Under the pieces are notes generated by a model. The model was not told where the DNA came from. It was given only the letters and a program-made list of their open reading frames with translations, and made no database searches. Below are positions 8,514 through 16,691 of a stretch of 16,787 nt of DNA, piece after piece; positions within the stretch are counted from its first letter, which is position 1, and every line of letters starts with the position of its first letter. This DNA is from Flavobacteriaceae bacterium UBA3478. GTDB lineage: Bacteria > Bacteroidota > Bacteroidia > Flavobacteriales > Flavobacteriaceae. Made by a program: the position numbers and the translations under genes. The stretch covers positions 1 to 16,787 of the forward strand of contig DFQX01000048.1 in the NCBI GenBank assembly GCA_002381155.1, read 5' to 3'.

Positions 8514-9635
8514 ATGATTACGATCAAAGAATTAAAGACAGAAAAAGAACTCGTCGATTTTGTAAAGTTTCCCTTTAAACTCTATAAAAATACTCCTTAT
8601 TGGATTCCTCCGATCATCAGTGATGAGGTTAGTAGTTTCGACAAAACTCTTAACCCGGTTTTTGAGCACGCCAATGCACGCTTTTTCGTCGCTTTAAAGG
8701 GGAATGAAATTGTCGGACGTATTGCAGCTATTATCAACCATGTTGAAGTAAACCAGCAAGGCCTTAAGAAGATGAGATTCGGATGGTTTGATTTTATTGA
8801 TGATCATGAGGTATCTAAGGCATTGCTTGATAAAGTAAATGAGATAGGGAAAGAGAATCAATTGGAGTTCATGGAAGGTCCTGTAGGTTTCTCCAACCTA
8901 GATAAGGTCGGAGTTATGACCGAAGGTTTTGAAAATATGGGTACCATGATCACTTGGTATAATCATGCCTACTATATCGATCATTATAAGGCTTATGGGT
9001 TAGAAAAGGAAAAGGGGTACATAGAAAGTGAATTCCCTTCAGAAAATGCAGACCCGAAGTTCTTTGCTGGTTTCAGTGAGGTTATACAAAAGAGATATAA
9101 TCTTCGTCCTGTAAATTTCAAGCGTACTAAGGATTTAATGCCGAAGGTGGATCAAATGTTTGATCTCTTTAATGAAAGTTATAGCAAGTTATCTTCTTTC
9201 GTGCCCATATCTGAACGACAAAAAAAGTTCTTTAAAGAAAAGTACATTTCATTTATCAACCCTGAGTATATCAAATTTGTGGTTGACGAAAAAGATAAAA
9301 TTGTTGCATTTGCTATTGTTATGCCATCTTTTGCAAAAGCTCTAAAAAAGGCAAATGGAAAATTATTTCCCTTTGGGTTCATCCACCTGTTATGGGCAAA
9401 GTACTTTTCAAAGGATGTTACCTTTTATCTGATTGGGATTACTCCAAAATATCAATCAAAAGGGGTTACCGCTATTCTATTCACTGAATTTAAACGTGAA
9501 TTTGACAAAAGAGGTATTCAGATGTGTCATCGAACACCAGAATTAGAAGACAATCATGCGATCCATCGTTTGTTGGTTAATTTCAATCCTACCACCACCC
9601 AAAAACGACAAACGATGAAAAAAATGTTGACATAA
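8514..9635 (+). CDS. YghO/BcerS-like acyl-CoA N-acyltransferase (GNAT fold)
   Basis: Soluble 373-residue protein. The N-terminal half has the family opening FPFKLYKNTPYWIPP (20-34), then NPVFEHANARFF and EIVGRIAAIIN, a GNAT-type beta-hairpin. The C-terminal half has the acyl-CoA-binding signature region ITPKYQSKGVTAILF. From memory this two-part layout matches the E. coli YghO family, which includes the GNAT-type ceramide synthase (bCerS) of Caulobacter that N-acylates a sphingoid base. Bacteroidota members are usually annotated only as hypothetical or GNAT proteins. The gene is monocistronic: divergent from the glycan genes and convergent with a serine-palmitoyltransferase-like gene, which makes long-chain base N-acylation attractive here. 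That substrate is inference; a small-molecule or peptide acetyltransferase remains possible. The GNAT fold is well supported. Confidence 0.85.
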   Translation: MITIKELKTEKELVDFVKFPFKLYKNTPYWIPPIISDEVSSFDKTLNPVFEHANARFFVALKGNEIVGRIAAIINHVEVNQQGLKKMRFGWFDFIDDHEVSKALLDKVNEIGKENQLEFMEGPVGFSNLDKVGVMTEGFENMGTMITWYNHAYYIDHYKAYGLEKEKGYIESEFPSENADPKFFAGFSEVIQKRYNLRPVNFKRTKDLMPKVDQMFDLFNESYSKLSSFVPISERQKKFFKEKYISFINPEYIKFVVDEKDKIVAFAIVMPSFAKALKKANGKLFPFGFIHLLWAKYFSKDVTFYLIGITPKYQSKGVTAILFTEFKREFDKRGIQMCHRTPELEDNHAIHRLLVNFNPTTTQKRQTMKKMLT

Positions 9636-9663
9636 AAAAGGAGGCTTTTAGCCTCCTTTTTTT
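9634..9663. terminator. Bidirectional Rho-independent terminator
   Basis: A perfect inverted repeat, AAAAAAGGAGGC (9634-9645) and GCCTCCTTTTTT (9651-9662), encloses a 5-base loop. The GC-rich 6-bp core is flanked by an A tract on one side and a T tract on the other, so it forms a hairpin followed by a U run on both strands. It begins within the TAA stop of the acyltransferase gene and lies 19 bases beyond the 3' end of the convergent SPT-like gene, so it can end both transcripts. Confidence 0.93.
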
Positions 9664-9681
9664 ATCACTGATATTACTCCG

Positions 9682-10941
9682 TTATTCATTCATTGCAGCA
9701 CTGACAGCTGCTGAAAGTCTTTTGTAGGTTCCATTCTCTAGTCTTTCACGTATTGCTGAGAAAGCATCTAAAGTAATTGCTACATCCTCAAGGGTATGGG
9801 TAGCAGTAGGAATCATTCTAAGTAGGATAAGGCCTTTTGGAATTACCGGGTATACTACTATAGAACAGAAAATACCATGGTTTTCACGTAAATCCTTAAC
9901 AAGTGCCATTGCCTCAGGAATACTTCCGTTTAGGTAAACCGGAGTAACACAACTTGATGTGGTTCCAATATCAAAACCTCTTTCTTTTAGTCCACTTTGT
10001 AAGGCGTTTACATTTTCCCAAAGTTTTGCTTTCAACTCTGGACGAGAACGAAGCATATCTAAGCGCTTAAGAGCTCCTTTTACGTAAATCATCGGTAATG
10101 ATTTAGCAAACATCTGAGATCTAAGATTGTACTTTAAGTAATCGATAATTTCTTGATCTGCAGCTAGAAATGCTCCGATACCTGCAAGCGATTTAGCAAA
10201 GGTTGCAAAGTAAACGTCAATATCGTCTTGAACTCCTTGCTCCTCACCAGCGCCAGCACCTGTCGCACCTAAGGTTCCAAAACCGTGTGCATCGTCTACT
10301 AGAAGTCTAAATTTGAATTTCTTCTTCAGCTCAACGATTTCTTTTAGTTTTCCTTGCTCACCACGCATACCAAAAACTCCCTCAGAAATTACGAGAATAC
10401 CTCCATTCTGTTGCTCAGCAAGCTTAGTAGCTCTCTCCAAATTCTTCTCTAGGCTTTCAATATCATTGTGTTGAAAGGTGAAACGCTTACCCATATGAAG
10501 ACGAACACCATCAATAATACATGCGTGACAGTCTACATCATAAACGATAATATCGTCCTTAGACACTAAAGCATCAATAGCAGACATAATACCTTGATAA
10601 CCGAAGTTCAGTAAGTAAGCTGCCTCTTTATTTACAAAAGCCGCAAGTTCGTTTTGAAGTTGCTCGTGAAAATCAGTATGACCACTCATCATACGAGCTC
10701 CCATTGGGTAAGCCGCACCATAGGTGGCAGCAGCTTCAGCATCTACAGCCTTAACTTCATCCAAGTTAGCTAGTCCTAAATAGTCATTGATACTCCAAGT
10801 AAGTACTTCTTTTCCTTGAAATTTCATTCGATTCGAAATAGGGCCTTCTAATTTTGGAAAAACAAAGTAACCTTCTGCATGTGATGCCCACTTTCCTAAT
10901 GGACCCTTATTCTCGATAATTCGATCAAATAAATCTCTCAT
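9682..10941 (-). CDS. SPT-like PLP-dependent acyltransferase (cysteate or serine C-acyltransferase; alpha-oxoamine synthase family)
   Basis: PLP enzyme of the alpha-oxoamine synthase family, which condenses an amino acid with an acyl thioester and releases CO2. It is 419 residues. SGHTDFH lies at 86-92, His139 is in the expected ring-stacking position (DVDCHA), DDAHGFG spans 216-222 with the PLP-contacting Asp216 and His219, and TFAKSLAGIGAF contains the PLP lysine Lys250. The opening (RDLF-x8-GPLGKWA-x3-EGYFVFPKLEGP) matches the long Bacteroidota version known from Flavobacterium johnsoniae, shown there to be a cysteate fatty-acyltransferase for capnine synthesis. Other Bacteroidota relatives make 3-ketosphinganine from serine. 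Sequence alone does not settle cysteate versus serine. Glycine C-acetyltransferase (kbl) or bioF activity is less likely, given the neighbouring genes. Last gene of the minus-strand run, 65 bases after the CBS-like gene. Confidence 0.9.
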   Translation of the reverse strand: MRDLFDRIIENKGPLGKWASHAEGYFVFPKLEGPISNRMKFQGKEVLTWSINDYLGLANLDEVKAVDAEAAATYGAAYPMGARMMSGHTDFHEQLQNELAAFVNKEAAYLLNFGYQGIMSAIDALVSKDDIIVYDVDCHACIIDGVRLHMGKRFTFQHNDIESLEKNLERATKLAEQQNGGILVISEGVFGMRGEQGKLKEIVELKKKFKFRLLVDDAHGFGTLGATGAGAGEEQGVQDDIDVYFATFAKSLAGIGAFLAADQEIIDYLKYNLRSQMFAKSLPMIYVKGALKRLDMLRSRPELKAKLWENVNALQSGLKERGFDIGTTSSCVTPVYLNGSIPEAMALVKDLRENHGIFCSIVVYPVIPKGLILLRMIPTATHTLEDVAITLDAFSAIRERLENGTYKRLSAAVSAAMNE

Positions 10942-10969
10942 ATATCTATAACGTTATGAAAATATTGGG

Positions 10970-10977
10970 CAAAAGTA
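10970..10977 (-). promoter_or_regulatory. Candidate -7 box for the SPT-like gene
   Basis: On the minus strand this reads TACTTTTG, an exact match to the Bacteroidota TAnnTTTG box. It lies in the 65-base gap upstream of the SPT-like ATG and leaves a leader of roughly 20-25 bases. No convincing TTG at the -33 position is visible, so it may be weak or a chance match. It could give the SPT-like gene its own transcript in addition to read-through from upstream. Confidence 0.45.
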
Positions 10978-11006
10978 AGATTTAAACAATTACCCTAAGA
11001 ATTTTA

Positions 11007-12122
11007 CTATGAATTTGTGATGGCCGATTTTTCTGAGGTCTGTACTAATTCTTCAGCTTCAATAAAACCTTGTTCAGTCATCCACTTTTCGCTGTAAATT
11101 TTGCTCAAATAGCGCGATCCGTGATCAGGGAGAATAATAACTACCACACTATTTTTGTCAAATATTTTTTGGTCATTATACAGTTCAGTAGCACGTAGTG
11201 CAGCACCTGATGTGTAGCCTGCAAAAATACCTTCAGTTCGAGCAAGATTTCTAGCAGCTAGGGCGGCGTCTTTATCGGTAACCTTAATAAAGGTGTCAAT
11301 CACACTAAAGTCAGTAGCGCTAGGAATTAAATTCTTACCAAGACCTTCAATACGGTATGGATGAATCTCATTTTCATCAAACTTTCCGGTTTCGTGATAT
11401 TTCTTAATCACTGATCCGTAGGCATCTACCCCTAAAATCTGAATACTCGGATTTTGTTCTTTAAGATACCTGGCAGTACCAGAAATTGTACCACCTGTAC
11501 CGCTACATGCAACTAGGTGTGTGATTCTACCTGCAGTCTGCTCCCAAATCTCAGGTCCAGTGGTCTTATAATGTGCCTCCGTGTTCAGTTCATTGAAGTA
11601 CTGATTGATATATATCGAATTCGGAGTTTCAGCGTGGATTCTTTTAGCCACTTCGTAGTAAGATCGAGGGTCGTCGGCTGCCACATGTGCAGGACAAACA
11701 TGTACCTCTGCTCCCATAGCTTTTAAACCATCGATTTTATCCTGTGAAGATTTAGAACTTACTGCTAGGATACATTTGTACCCTTTAACCATACTTGCCA
11801 TGGCTAAACTATAACCAGTATTTCCTGAGGTGGTTTCTACAATGGTACTACCTGGCTTGATCAATCCTTTAGTTTCGGCATTTTCAATGATGGATAATGC
11901 GATTCGATCTTTAGAAGATTGTCCCGGATTAAACCACTCCAATTTAGCGTAAAATTGACCGGAATAGTTTGCAGTGACTTTCTGAAGCTTAACAAGCGGT
12001 GTATTACCTACTAAGTCTAAGATTGACTCAGATGCCTGAACGCTTTTATTCTTTTTAAAAAATGAGAACAAATTCAAAAATTTATCACAAAGATAATTAA
12101 ACTCTACAAAGTGAGGGATCAC
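11007..12122 (-). CDS. CBS/cysteine-synthase-like PLP enzyme; candidate cysteate synthase
   Basis: Fold-type II PLP enzyme, 371 residues from the GTG at 12122. ILDLVGNTPLVKL (34-46) is followed by NPGQSSKDR (65-73) with the PLP lysine Lys71, TSGNTG (98-103), the phosphate-binding loop GTGGT (208-212) and the C-terminal YTSGAA. The middle (residues 140-240) looks more like cystathionine beta-synthase than plain cysteine synthase, but there is no heme domain or Bateman pair; the protein ends soon after SEKWMTEQGF. Where classical enzymes read GGS before the lysine, this has GQS. Homologues are usually annotated cystathionine beta-synthase or cysteine synthase. Its place beside the SPT-like gene suggests making cysteate for sulfonolipids; that is inference. 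The start is uncertain: GTG at 12122 overlaps the peptidase gene by 26 bases, while a TTG at 12077 would remove the overlap and give about 356 residues. Confidence 0.88.
   Translation of the reverse strand: MIPHFVEFNYLCDKFLNLFSFFKKNKSVQASESILDLVGNTPLVKLQKVTANYSGQFYAKLEWFNPGQSSKDRIALSIIENAETKGLIKPGSTIVETTSGNTGYSLAMASMVKGYKCILAVSSKSSQDKIDGLKAMGAEVHVCPAHVAADDPRSYYEVAKRIHAETPNSIYINQYFNELNTEAHYKTTGPEIWEQTAGRITHLVACSGTGGTISGTARYLKEQNPSIQILGVDAYGSVIKKYHETGKFDENEIHPYRIEGLGKNLIPSATDFSVIDTFIKVTDKDAALAARNLARTEGIFAGYTSGAALRATELYNDQKIFDKNSVVVIILPDHGSRYLSKIYSEKWMTEQGFIEAEELVQTSEKSAITNS
12088..12095 (-). promoter_or_regulatory. Possible -7 box ahead of an internal TTG start of the CBS-like gene
   Basis: On the minus strand this reads TATCTTTG, an exact TAnnTTTG match, 10 bases before the in-frame TTG at 12077. 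If used, the message would be almost leaderless and the protein would begin at that TTG, not at the GTG at 12122. No TTG lies at the expected -33 spacing, and such boxes occur by chance about once every few kilobases in AT-rich DNA. Confidence 0.25.
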
Positions 12123-14157
12123 AAAGGTTTAAGATGAAAGCATATTCCTTAGCGAGTTCTTTTAATTGCTCAAATCGACCCGAAGCCCCACCGTGACCCG
12201 TTTCTAGGTTAGTGTCTAAATAGATTTTATGATCCGCTAGTTGGCATTCACGAAGCTTCGCAACCCATTTCGCTGGCTCCCAATACTGTACCTGCGAGTC
12301 GTGAAAACCAGTAGATACATAGATATTGGGATATTTTTGTGCCTGAACATTATCATAGGGAGAATAGGACAGCATTATTTCATAGTATTTAGGATCGTTA
12401 GGATTTCCCCATTCATCGTATTCACCCGTGGTTAATGGAATATCCTCATCTAGCATTGTGGTCACTACATCTACAAAAGGAACCGCGGCAATTACCCCAT
12501 GATACAACTCTGGGTCGGTGTTGATCACCGTACCAACCAAAAGTCCACCAGCCGAACCTCCCATAGCGTATAAACGATCTTCTTTGGCAATGCCCAAAGA
12601 AACAAGACCCTTTGAAGCGTCAACAAAGTCATTGAAGGTGTTACTCTTTAATTCTAGCTTACCGGTCTCGTACCACTCTCGACCAAGGTATTCTCCACCA
12701 CGAATGTGAGCTATCGCAAATACAAAACCTCTATTAAGTAAAGAGAGTCTTGTAGAAGAAAAATAAGGATCGATGGTGTGTCCATAGGAACCATATCCGT
12801 ATATGAGCGTTGGTGCATTCTTGGGAGTGTCTTTATGTTTTACCAGAGATACAGGTACTGAAACACCATCCCTAGCCGTTATCCAAACCCGTTCAGAGAT
12901 ATAATCTGAGGGAGAATACCCCCCTAATACTTCTTGCTGTTTGAGTAATCGAGTTTCACGGGTTTCCATGTCTATTTCATAGACACTCCCCGGGCGCGTC
13001 ATTGAATTGTAATAATAACGAAGTTTAGTCGTTTTAGACGCAGGATTTTCATGAATATCGCAAACATAGGTTTCCCCTTCCATAGCAACCGAATAGAAGG
13101 AATGATCGTCCCAATGATGAATCTGCAAAGAAGTCAATCCTCTTTTTCGCTCAGATAGGACATAAAATTTTTCAAAAAGCTCAACATCTTCTAAAAGAAT
13201 CTCGGGTCGATGTGGAATAAATTCTTCCCAATGTTCACTATCGGTGGTTAATACCGAGGTTTTCATCAATTTAAAGTTGGTGGCTCCGTCCTTATTGGTG
13301 AGTAAATAAAAGTGATTTTGGTAATGGTCAAGGCTATATTCTAAGCCTCGCTCTCTCTTCGAAAAAACACGGAATGGTGCGTTCGGATCATCCGATTTTA
13401 TGAATCGATATTCTGTAGTTAGCGTTGAAGACGAGACAATGAAAATGTAGTCCTCGCTTTTAGGTTTAAAAATTCCAACATTAAAAGTTTCATCATCCTC
13501 CTCAAAAACTAACTCATCCTCTACTAAGTCCTGACCTATTTGATGTCGATACACTCGATAACTACGAAGGGTTTGGGGATCCTTCTTTACATAGAAGAAA
13601 GTTTTGTTATCCGAGGCCCAGCAAGCGGTTCCGGTAGTATTTTCGATAACATCATCTAATAATTGACCTGTCTCTAAATTTTTAATTTTTAAGGTATACT
13701 GCCTTCGTGAAACGGTATCCTCAGCATATAAAGCAAGATGGTTATTAGGACTCACTTTCAGTCCTTTAAAATGGTAATACGAGTAAGAAGATGCTAACTC
13801 ATTAACATCGAAAAGCAATTCCTTATCTTCTCCATTTTCGTTCTTAAAACGAGAATAAATCGGATACTCTTTACCTTCTTGATATTCACTTTGATACCAG
13901 AACCCGTTTTTGAAAAGAGGGAGCGAACGATCGTCCTCCTTAATTCGACTTCTCATCTCCGTATAAAGCGATTCCCTAAAAGGTTCAATATGTGCCGTAT
14001 CGCGATTAAAATATTCTTTCTCTTTCGTGAGATAGTCTAAAAGCTCAGGATGCTCACGATCACACATCCAATAAAAAGGGTCTTCCCTTTCGTGACTATG
14101 TTTTACTAATTTTTTGGGGTACTTCGGTGCTTTTGGGGGTGTATAAAGGTGCTCCAC
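12097..14157 (-). CDS. ptrB: Oligopeptidase B (S9A serine peptidase)
   Basis: Cleaves short peptides after Arg/Lys, usually in the cytoplasm; no signal peptide is visible. It is 686 residues, the normal length. The N-terminal segment ending HEREDPFYWM (22-31) is typical of the prolyl-oligopeptidase family, a beta-propeller fills about 75-410, and the alpha/beta-hydrolase domain follows from LIYGYGSYG (451-459). The catalytic triad is Ser535 (GGSAGG), Asp620 (FHDSQV) and His655 (ETGHGGASGR). The HIRGGEYLGREWYETGKL block (484-501) is characteristic of oligopeptidase B. The start is GTG at 14155-14157, 6 bases after an in-frame TAA that is also the stop of the upstream metalloprotease gene (3-base gap), so no earlier start is possible. 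The 3' end overlaps the long form of the CBS-like gene. The link to the neighbouring lipid genes is probably only operon sharing. Confidence 0.93.
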   Translation of the reverse strand: MEHLYTPPKAPKYPKKLVKHSHEREDPFYWMCDREHPELLDYLTKEKEYFNRDTAHIEPFRESLYTEMRSRIKEDDRSLPLFKNGFWYQSEYQEGKEYPIYSRFKNENGEDKELLFDVNELASSYSYYHFKGLKVSPNNHLALYAEDTVSRRQYTLKIKNLETGQLLDDVIENTTGTACWASDNKTFFYVKKDPQTLRSYRVYRHQIGQDLVEDELVFEEDDETFNVGIFKPKSEDYIFIVSSSTLTTEYRFIKSDDPNAPFRVFSKRERGLEYSLDHYQNHFYLLTNKDGATNFKLMKTSVLTTDSEHWEEFIPHRPEILLEDVELFEKFYVLSERKRGLTSLQIHHWDDHSFYSVAMEGETYVCDIHENPASKTTKLRYYYNSMTRPGSVYEIDMETRETRLLKQQEVLGGYSPSDYISERVWITARDGVSVPVSLVKHKDTPKNAPTLIYGYGSYGHTIDPYFSSTRLSLLNRGFVFAIAHIRGGEYLGREWYETGKLELKSNTFNDFVDASKGLVSLGIAKEDRLYAMGGSAGGLLVGTVINTDPELYHGVIAAVPFVDVVTTMLDEDIPLTTGEYDEWGNPNDPKYYEIMLSYSPYDNVQAQKYPNIYVSTGFHDSQVQYWEPAKWVAKLRECQLADHKIYLDTNLETGHGGASGRFEQLKELAKEYAFILNLCDPSLCRV

Positions 14158-14160
14158 TAA

Positions 14161-16596
14161 TTAATTCCAACTAAAATTACACATTACCTCTTGTCCAATT
14201 GGAGATCCGTCTGGGATACGAACAGAAGACTCATTAGACTTATATCCTGTAGGGTTACCAATAAAACGTTCTACTTGCTTTCTTAAAAAAATTGCAGTGG
14301 GATCAGTCGCGCTATTTTCAAGATGGGTTTTAAGTCGCATCATTTCTAACAAAATAACTTCAGTCACCTGCGGATAAACCTGGTCTGAAGAAGACAACTT
14401 CATCAATTCATCTAAAGTTTGCCAAGCCACAATCTCTTCAATAGCGTTGTAATACGGATCCTTCGAATTCATACTCCTAACGGTTTCATCTAATAGCAAC
14501 TTAATCATCTCTTGAAGAGATAACTGATTCTTATCGAATAAGCCTTGTTGATAAACCCGATTGGCTCTTTCTGGATGCAACATGAATTTTAAGGTCGTCG
14601 AAGCTGCAGTCTCGGCCGCTGCCAAAGGATCAAATGCTACTCCCAATTTAGATTCGAAGGATTCTCTGGTTCTACCATATCCATAAGTTCTCGGTCCAAA
14701 AACAGAACGTAAATACTCTGGTATTTCCAAAGTTTCAGGATCAAGCGTTCGAATGAGCGCCTTCAATGCCTTTTCTTGTTCCTTTCTATTTACCTGATGA
14801 TGAAACTCTATTGCATCAGTATAGGCATAACTATAGTCAATGCCACCAATTAATTTAGATACCGCTTCGGTTTGATATCGATGTGAAAAATAAAGCGGAA
14901 CAAAAACATCCTCTAAAACCGCCACGGGGGCATGTTCAGGCACATTATCCAATGAGAATCGACTAATTGCTTTAGCTCTTAAGTCGAGTAAACGATATAA
15001 CTCTTCAGTGATATCTGTTCCATTATCCCAAAGATGAGCAGTAGAACTAGCAGATCCAGCAGGTCGTGCATCTGAATCGGTTAAATATCTCAACCCTGCC
15101 TTCTCCGCATTTTCTAAAATCTCCTGTAGCACTTGATTTTCATCAATACCGTCGCTGAAGTGGCTATAGGCATAAGCGACAGTCACTTTATCCCAATCTC
15201 CTATTCCCTTATCATAAGCTTCACTGAAATCAAATTGATCTCCAGCACCTTCTAAAACTAATGGGTGTGGATAATCCATTACTGAAGCACGATCATTGGT
15301 ACTTGCAGCGAAATTGTGCGCAAAACCTAAAGTGTGACCAATTTCATGAGCTGATAACTGTCTAATACGGTTCAAGGCCATATCTAACATAGTTTGTTCA
15401 TGAACACTTAACTTATTGTACGGTTGATTATAAAGACCTTGAGCAATGAGGTAATCTTGACGAATTCTCAGGCTACCTAAACTAACATGACCTTTTAATA
15501 TTTCACCGGTTCTTGGATCGGTAACACTCGAACCATAACTCCACCCCCTTGTCGATCGGTGAACCCATTGAATTACGTTGTACCTAATATCTAACGGATC
15601 AGCGTCATCTGGCAGCATCTTTACTTGAAATGCATCCTTATAGCCGATAGCTTCAAAGGCCTGATTCCACCAACGACCACCCTCTAAAAGTGCAGTTCGT
15701 ACAGGTTCAGGAGTGCCATTGTCCAAATAATAAACAATCGGCTCTACGGCCTCGCTTATCGACGCATTGGGATCTTTTTTCTCTAATCGGTGTCTGCGAA
15801 TAAAGTCTTTAGCCGTTCCTCCATTCACTTGCGAAGCATAATCGAAAAAACGGAATGGATATGCTCCCGACCGTGCATCAAAAGATCTCATCTCAAAACC
15901 ACCCAATTCAGGTAACTCAATAAATGAGTGCATTTGAGTTACGCTAACCAAACTTGCATCTGGTGTAACCGACCTTATTTCATAGCCTTTAGGTTTACCA
16001 GAGAAAGTCAATAAAACATCTATCAAAATGTTTTTCTCAAATGATTTCGAACGTTCTCTGTGATGTGCAGAACGAGATAGATCTAATTGATAATTTCCTT
16101 GTTGAGTAGCTGACAAGCGATCAATAACCCCATGTGCATCTCTCAACAATAAAGGATTTAAATCGATTAAGAAAGATCCATCTTCGGCTGTTTCTAAAAT
16201 GGTAAATCCAGCGATTACAGATTTAGCAAAAGCCTGATTTACGGAAGCTTTTTCAAGGGCATTTTCACTAAGGGCGCGATAATCTTGATTCGGTTCAATT
16301 AGGAGCAGTTTATTACCTGCCTTTTTAAAATAAACGACTTTTGTTGTACCCAATTGTCCCCTATCGAGACCGATATCATTACTACCAACCCCACTGCTAA
16401 GGGCTGTAACGTATAATAGTTCATCCTCAAGTCGATCAACTTTCATAAACAATCGATCCTCTGATTCATCGTAATAGGTAGTTAAAAATCCCGGAATAGC
16501 CTTTAAATCCTTTACCCTATTAAAATCTTGTGCAAGGAGTGCTGATGGAATAAAAACAAATAGGAAAAACGTTTTTATAAGTTGTAGTCTTTTCAT
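14161..16596 (-). CDS. Secreted zinc-dependent metalloprotease (metzincin, DUF5117/DUF4953 type)
   Basis: Starts at the ATG at 16594-16596 (811 residues). The frame is open to a TTG at 16629, but the ATG places a clear signal peptide at the very N-terminus: basic MKR, hydrophobic core, cleavage near ALLA-Q, and no lipobox cysteine. The mature protein has an N-terminal DUF5117-like region (to about residue 265), then WWNQAFEAIGY (309-319) and the zinc site HEIGHTLGFAH (417-427), with His417, His421, His427 and general base Glu418. The Met-turn VMDYP (Met440) follows, then a DUF4953-like C-terminal part. This layout is widespread in Bacteroidota; substrates are mostly unknown to me. No type IX secretion sorting domain is obvious at the C-terminus (ends CNFSWN), so a periplasmic site is likely. 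First gene of the four-gene minus-strand run. The 95 bases upstream, shared with divergent prfB, show no exact TAnnTTTG box on this strand. Confidence 0.9.
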   Translation of the reverse strand: MKRLQLIKTFFLFVFIPSALLAQDFNRVKDLKAIPGFLTTYYDESEDRLFMKVDRLEDELLYVTALSSGVGSNDIGLDRGQLGTTKVVYFKKAGNKLLLIEPNQDYRALSENALEKASVNQAFAKSVIAGFTILETAEDGSFLIDLNPLLLRDAHGVIDRLSATQQGNYQLDLSRSAHHRERSKSFEKNILIDVLLTFSGKPKGYEIRSVTPDASLVSVTQMHSFIELPELGGFEMRSFDARSGAYPFRFFDYASQVNGGTAKDFIRRHRLEKKDPNASISEAVEPIVYYLDNGTPEPVRTALLEGGRWWNQAFEAIGYKDAFQVKMLPDDADPLDIRYNVIQWVHRSTRGWSYGSSVTDPRTGEILKGHVSLGSLRIRQDYLIAQGLYNQPYNKLSVHEQTMLDMALNRIRQLSAHEIGHTLGFAHNFAASTNDRASVMDYPHPLVLEGAGDQFDFSEAYDKGIGDWDKVTVAYAYSHFSDGIDENQVLQEILENAEKAGLRYLTDSDARPAGSASSTAHLWDNGTDITEELYRLLDLRAKAISRFSLDNVPEHAPVAVLEDVFVPLYFSHRYQTEAVSKLIGGIDYSYAYTDAIEFHHQVNRKEQEKALKALIRTLDPETLEIPEYLRSVFGPRTYGYGRTRESFESKLGVAFDPLAAAETAASTTLKFMLHPERANRVYQQGLFDKNQLSLQEMIKLLLDETVRSMNSKDPYYNAIEEIVAWQTLDELMKLSSSDQVYPQVTEVILLEMMRLKTHLENSATDPTAIFLRKQVERFIGNPTGYKSNESSVRIPDGSPIGQEVMCNFSWN

Positions 16597-16658
16597 TTGA
16601 TAAGAGATTGAAGGGTTTAAATTATTCAATTTTTAGACAATAGCAGGAGACTAATAAG

Positions 16659-16666
16659 TATTTTTG
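16659..16666 (+). promoter_or_regulatory. Candidate -7 box for prfB
   Basis: TATTTTTG matches the Bacteroidota TAnnTTTG box exactly and lies 25 bases before the prfB ATG, giving a leader of about 20 bases. No TTG is seen at the -33 distance. It sits in the 95-base gap between the divergent metalloprotease and prfB genes, the longest intergenic stretch in the window. I see nothing else in that gap. Confidence 0.5.
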
Positions 16667-16691
16667 CGTTCGAAATTCTTACCAAGTAGAT

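Noticed and set aside
9160..9382. Overlapping open frames on both strands within the acyltransferase gene
   Set aside because: They lie inside a conserved GNAT coding region, have no plausible start signals and no recognisable product.
9634..9663. Inverted repeat as a possible regulatory operator or small RNA
   Set aside because: Stem, loop and flanking A/T tracts between two convergent 3' ends are fully explained by a bidirectional terminator.
16597..16629. N-terminal extension of the metalloprotease from a TTG at 16629
   Set aside because: It would put 11 polar residues ahead of a standard signal peptide. The ATG at 16596 gives a normal export signal.
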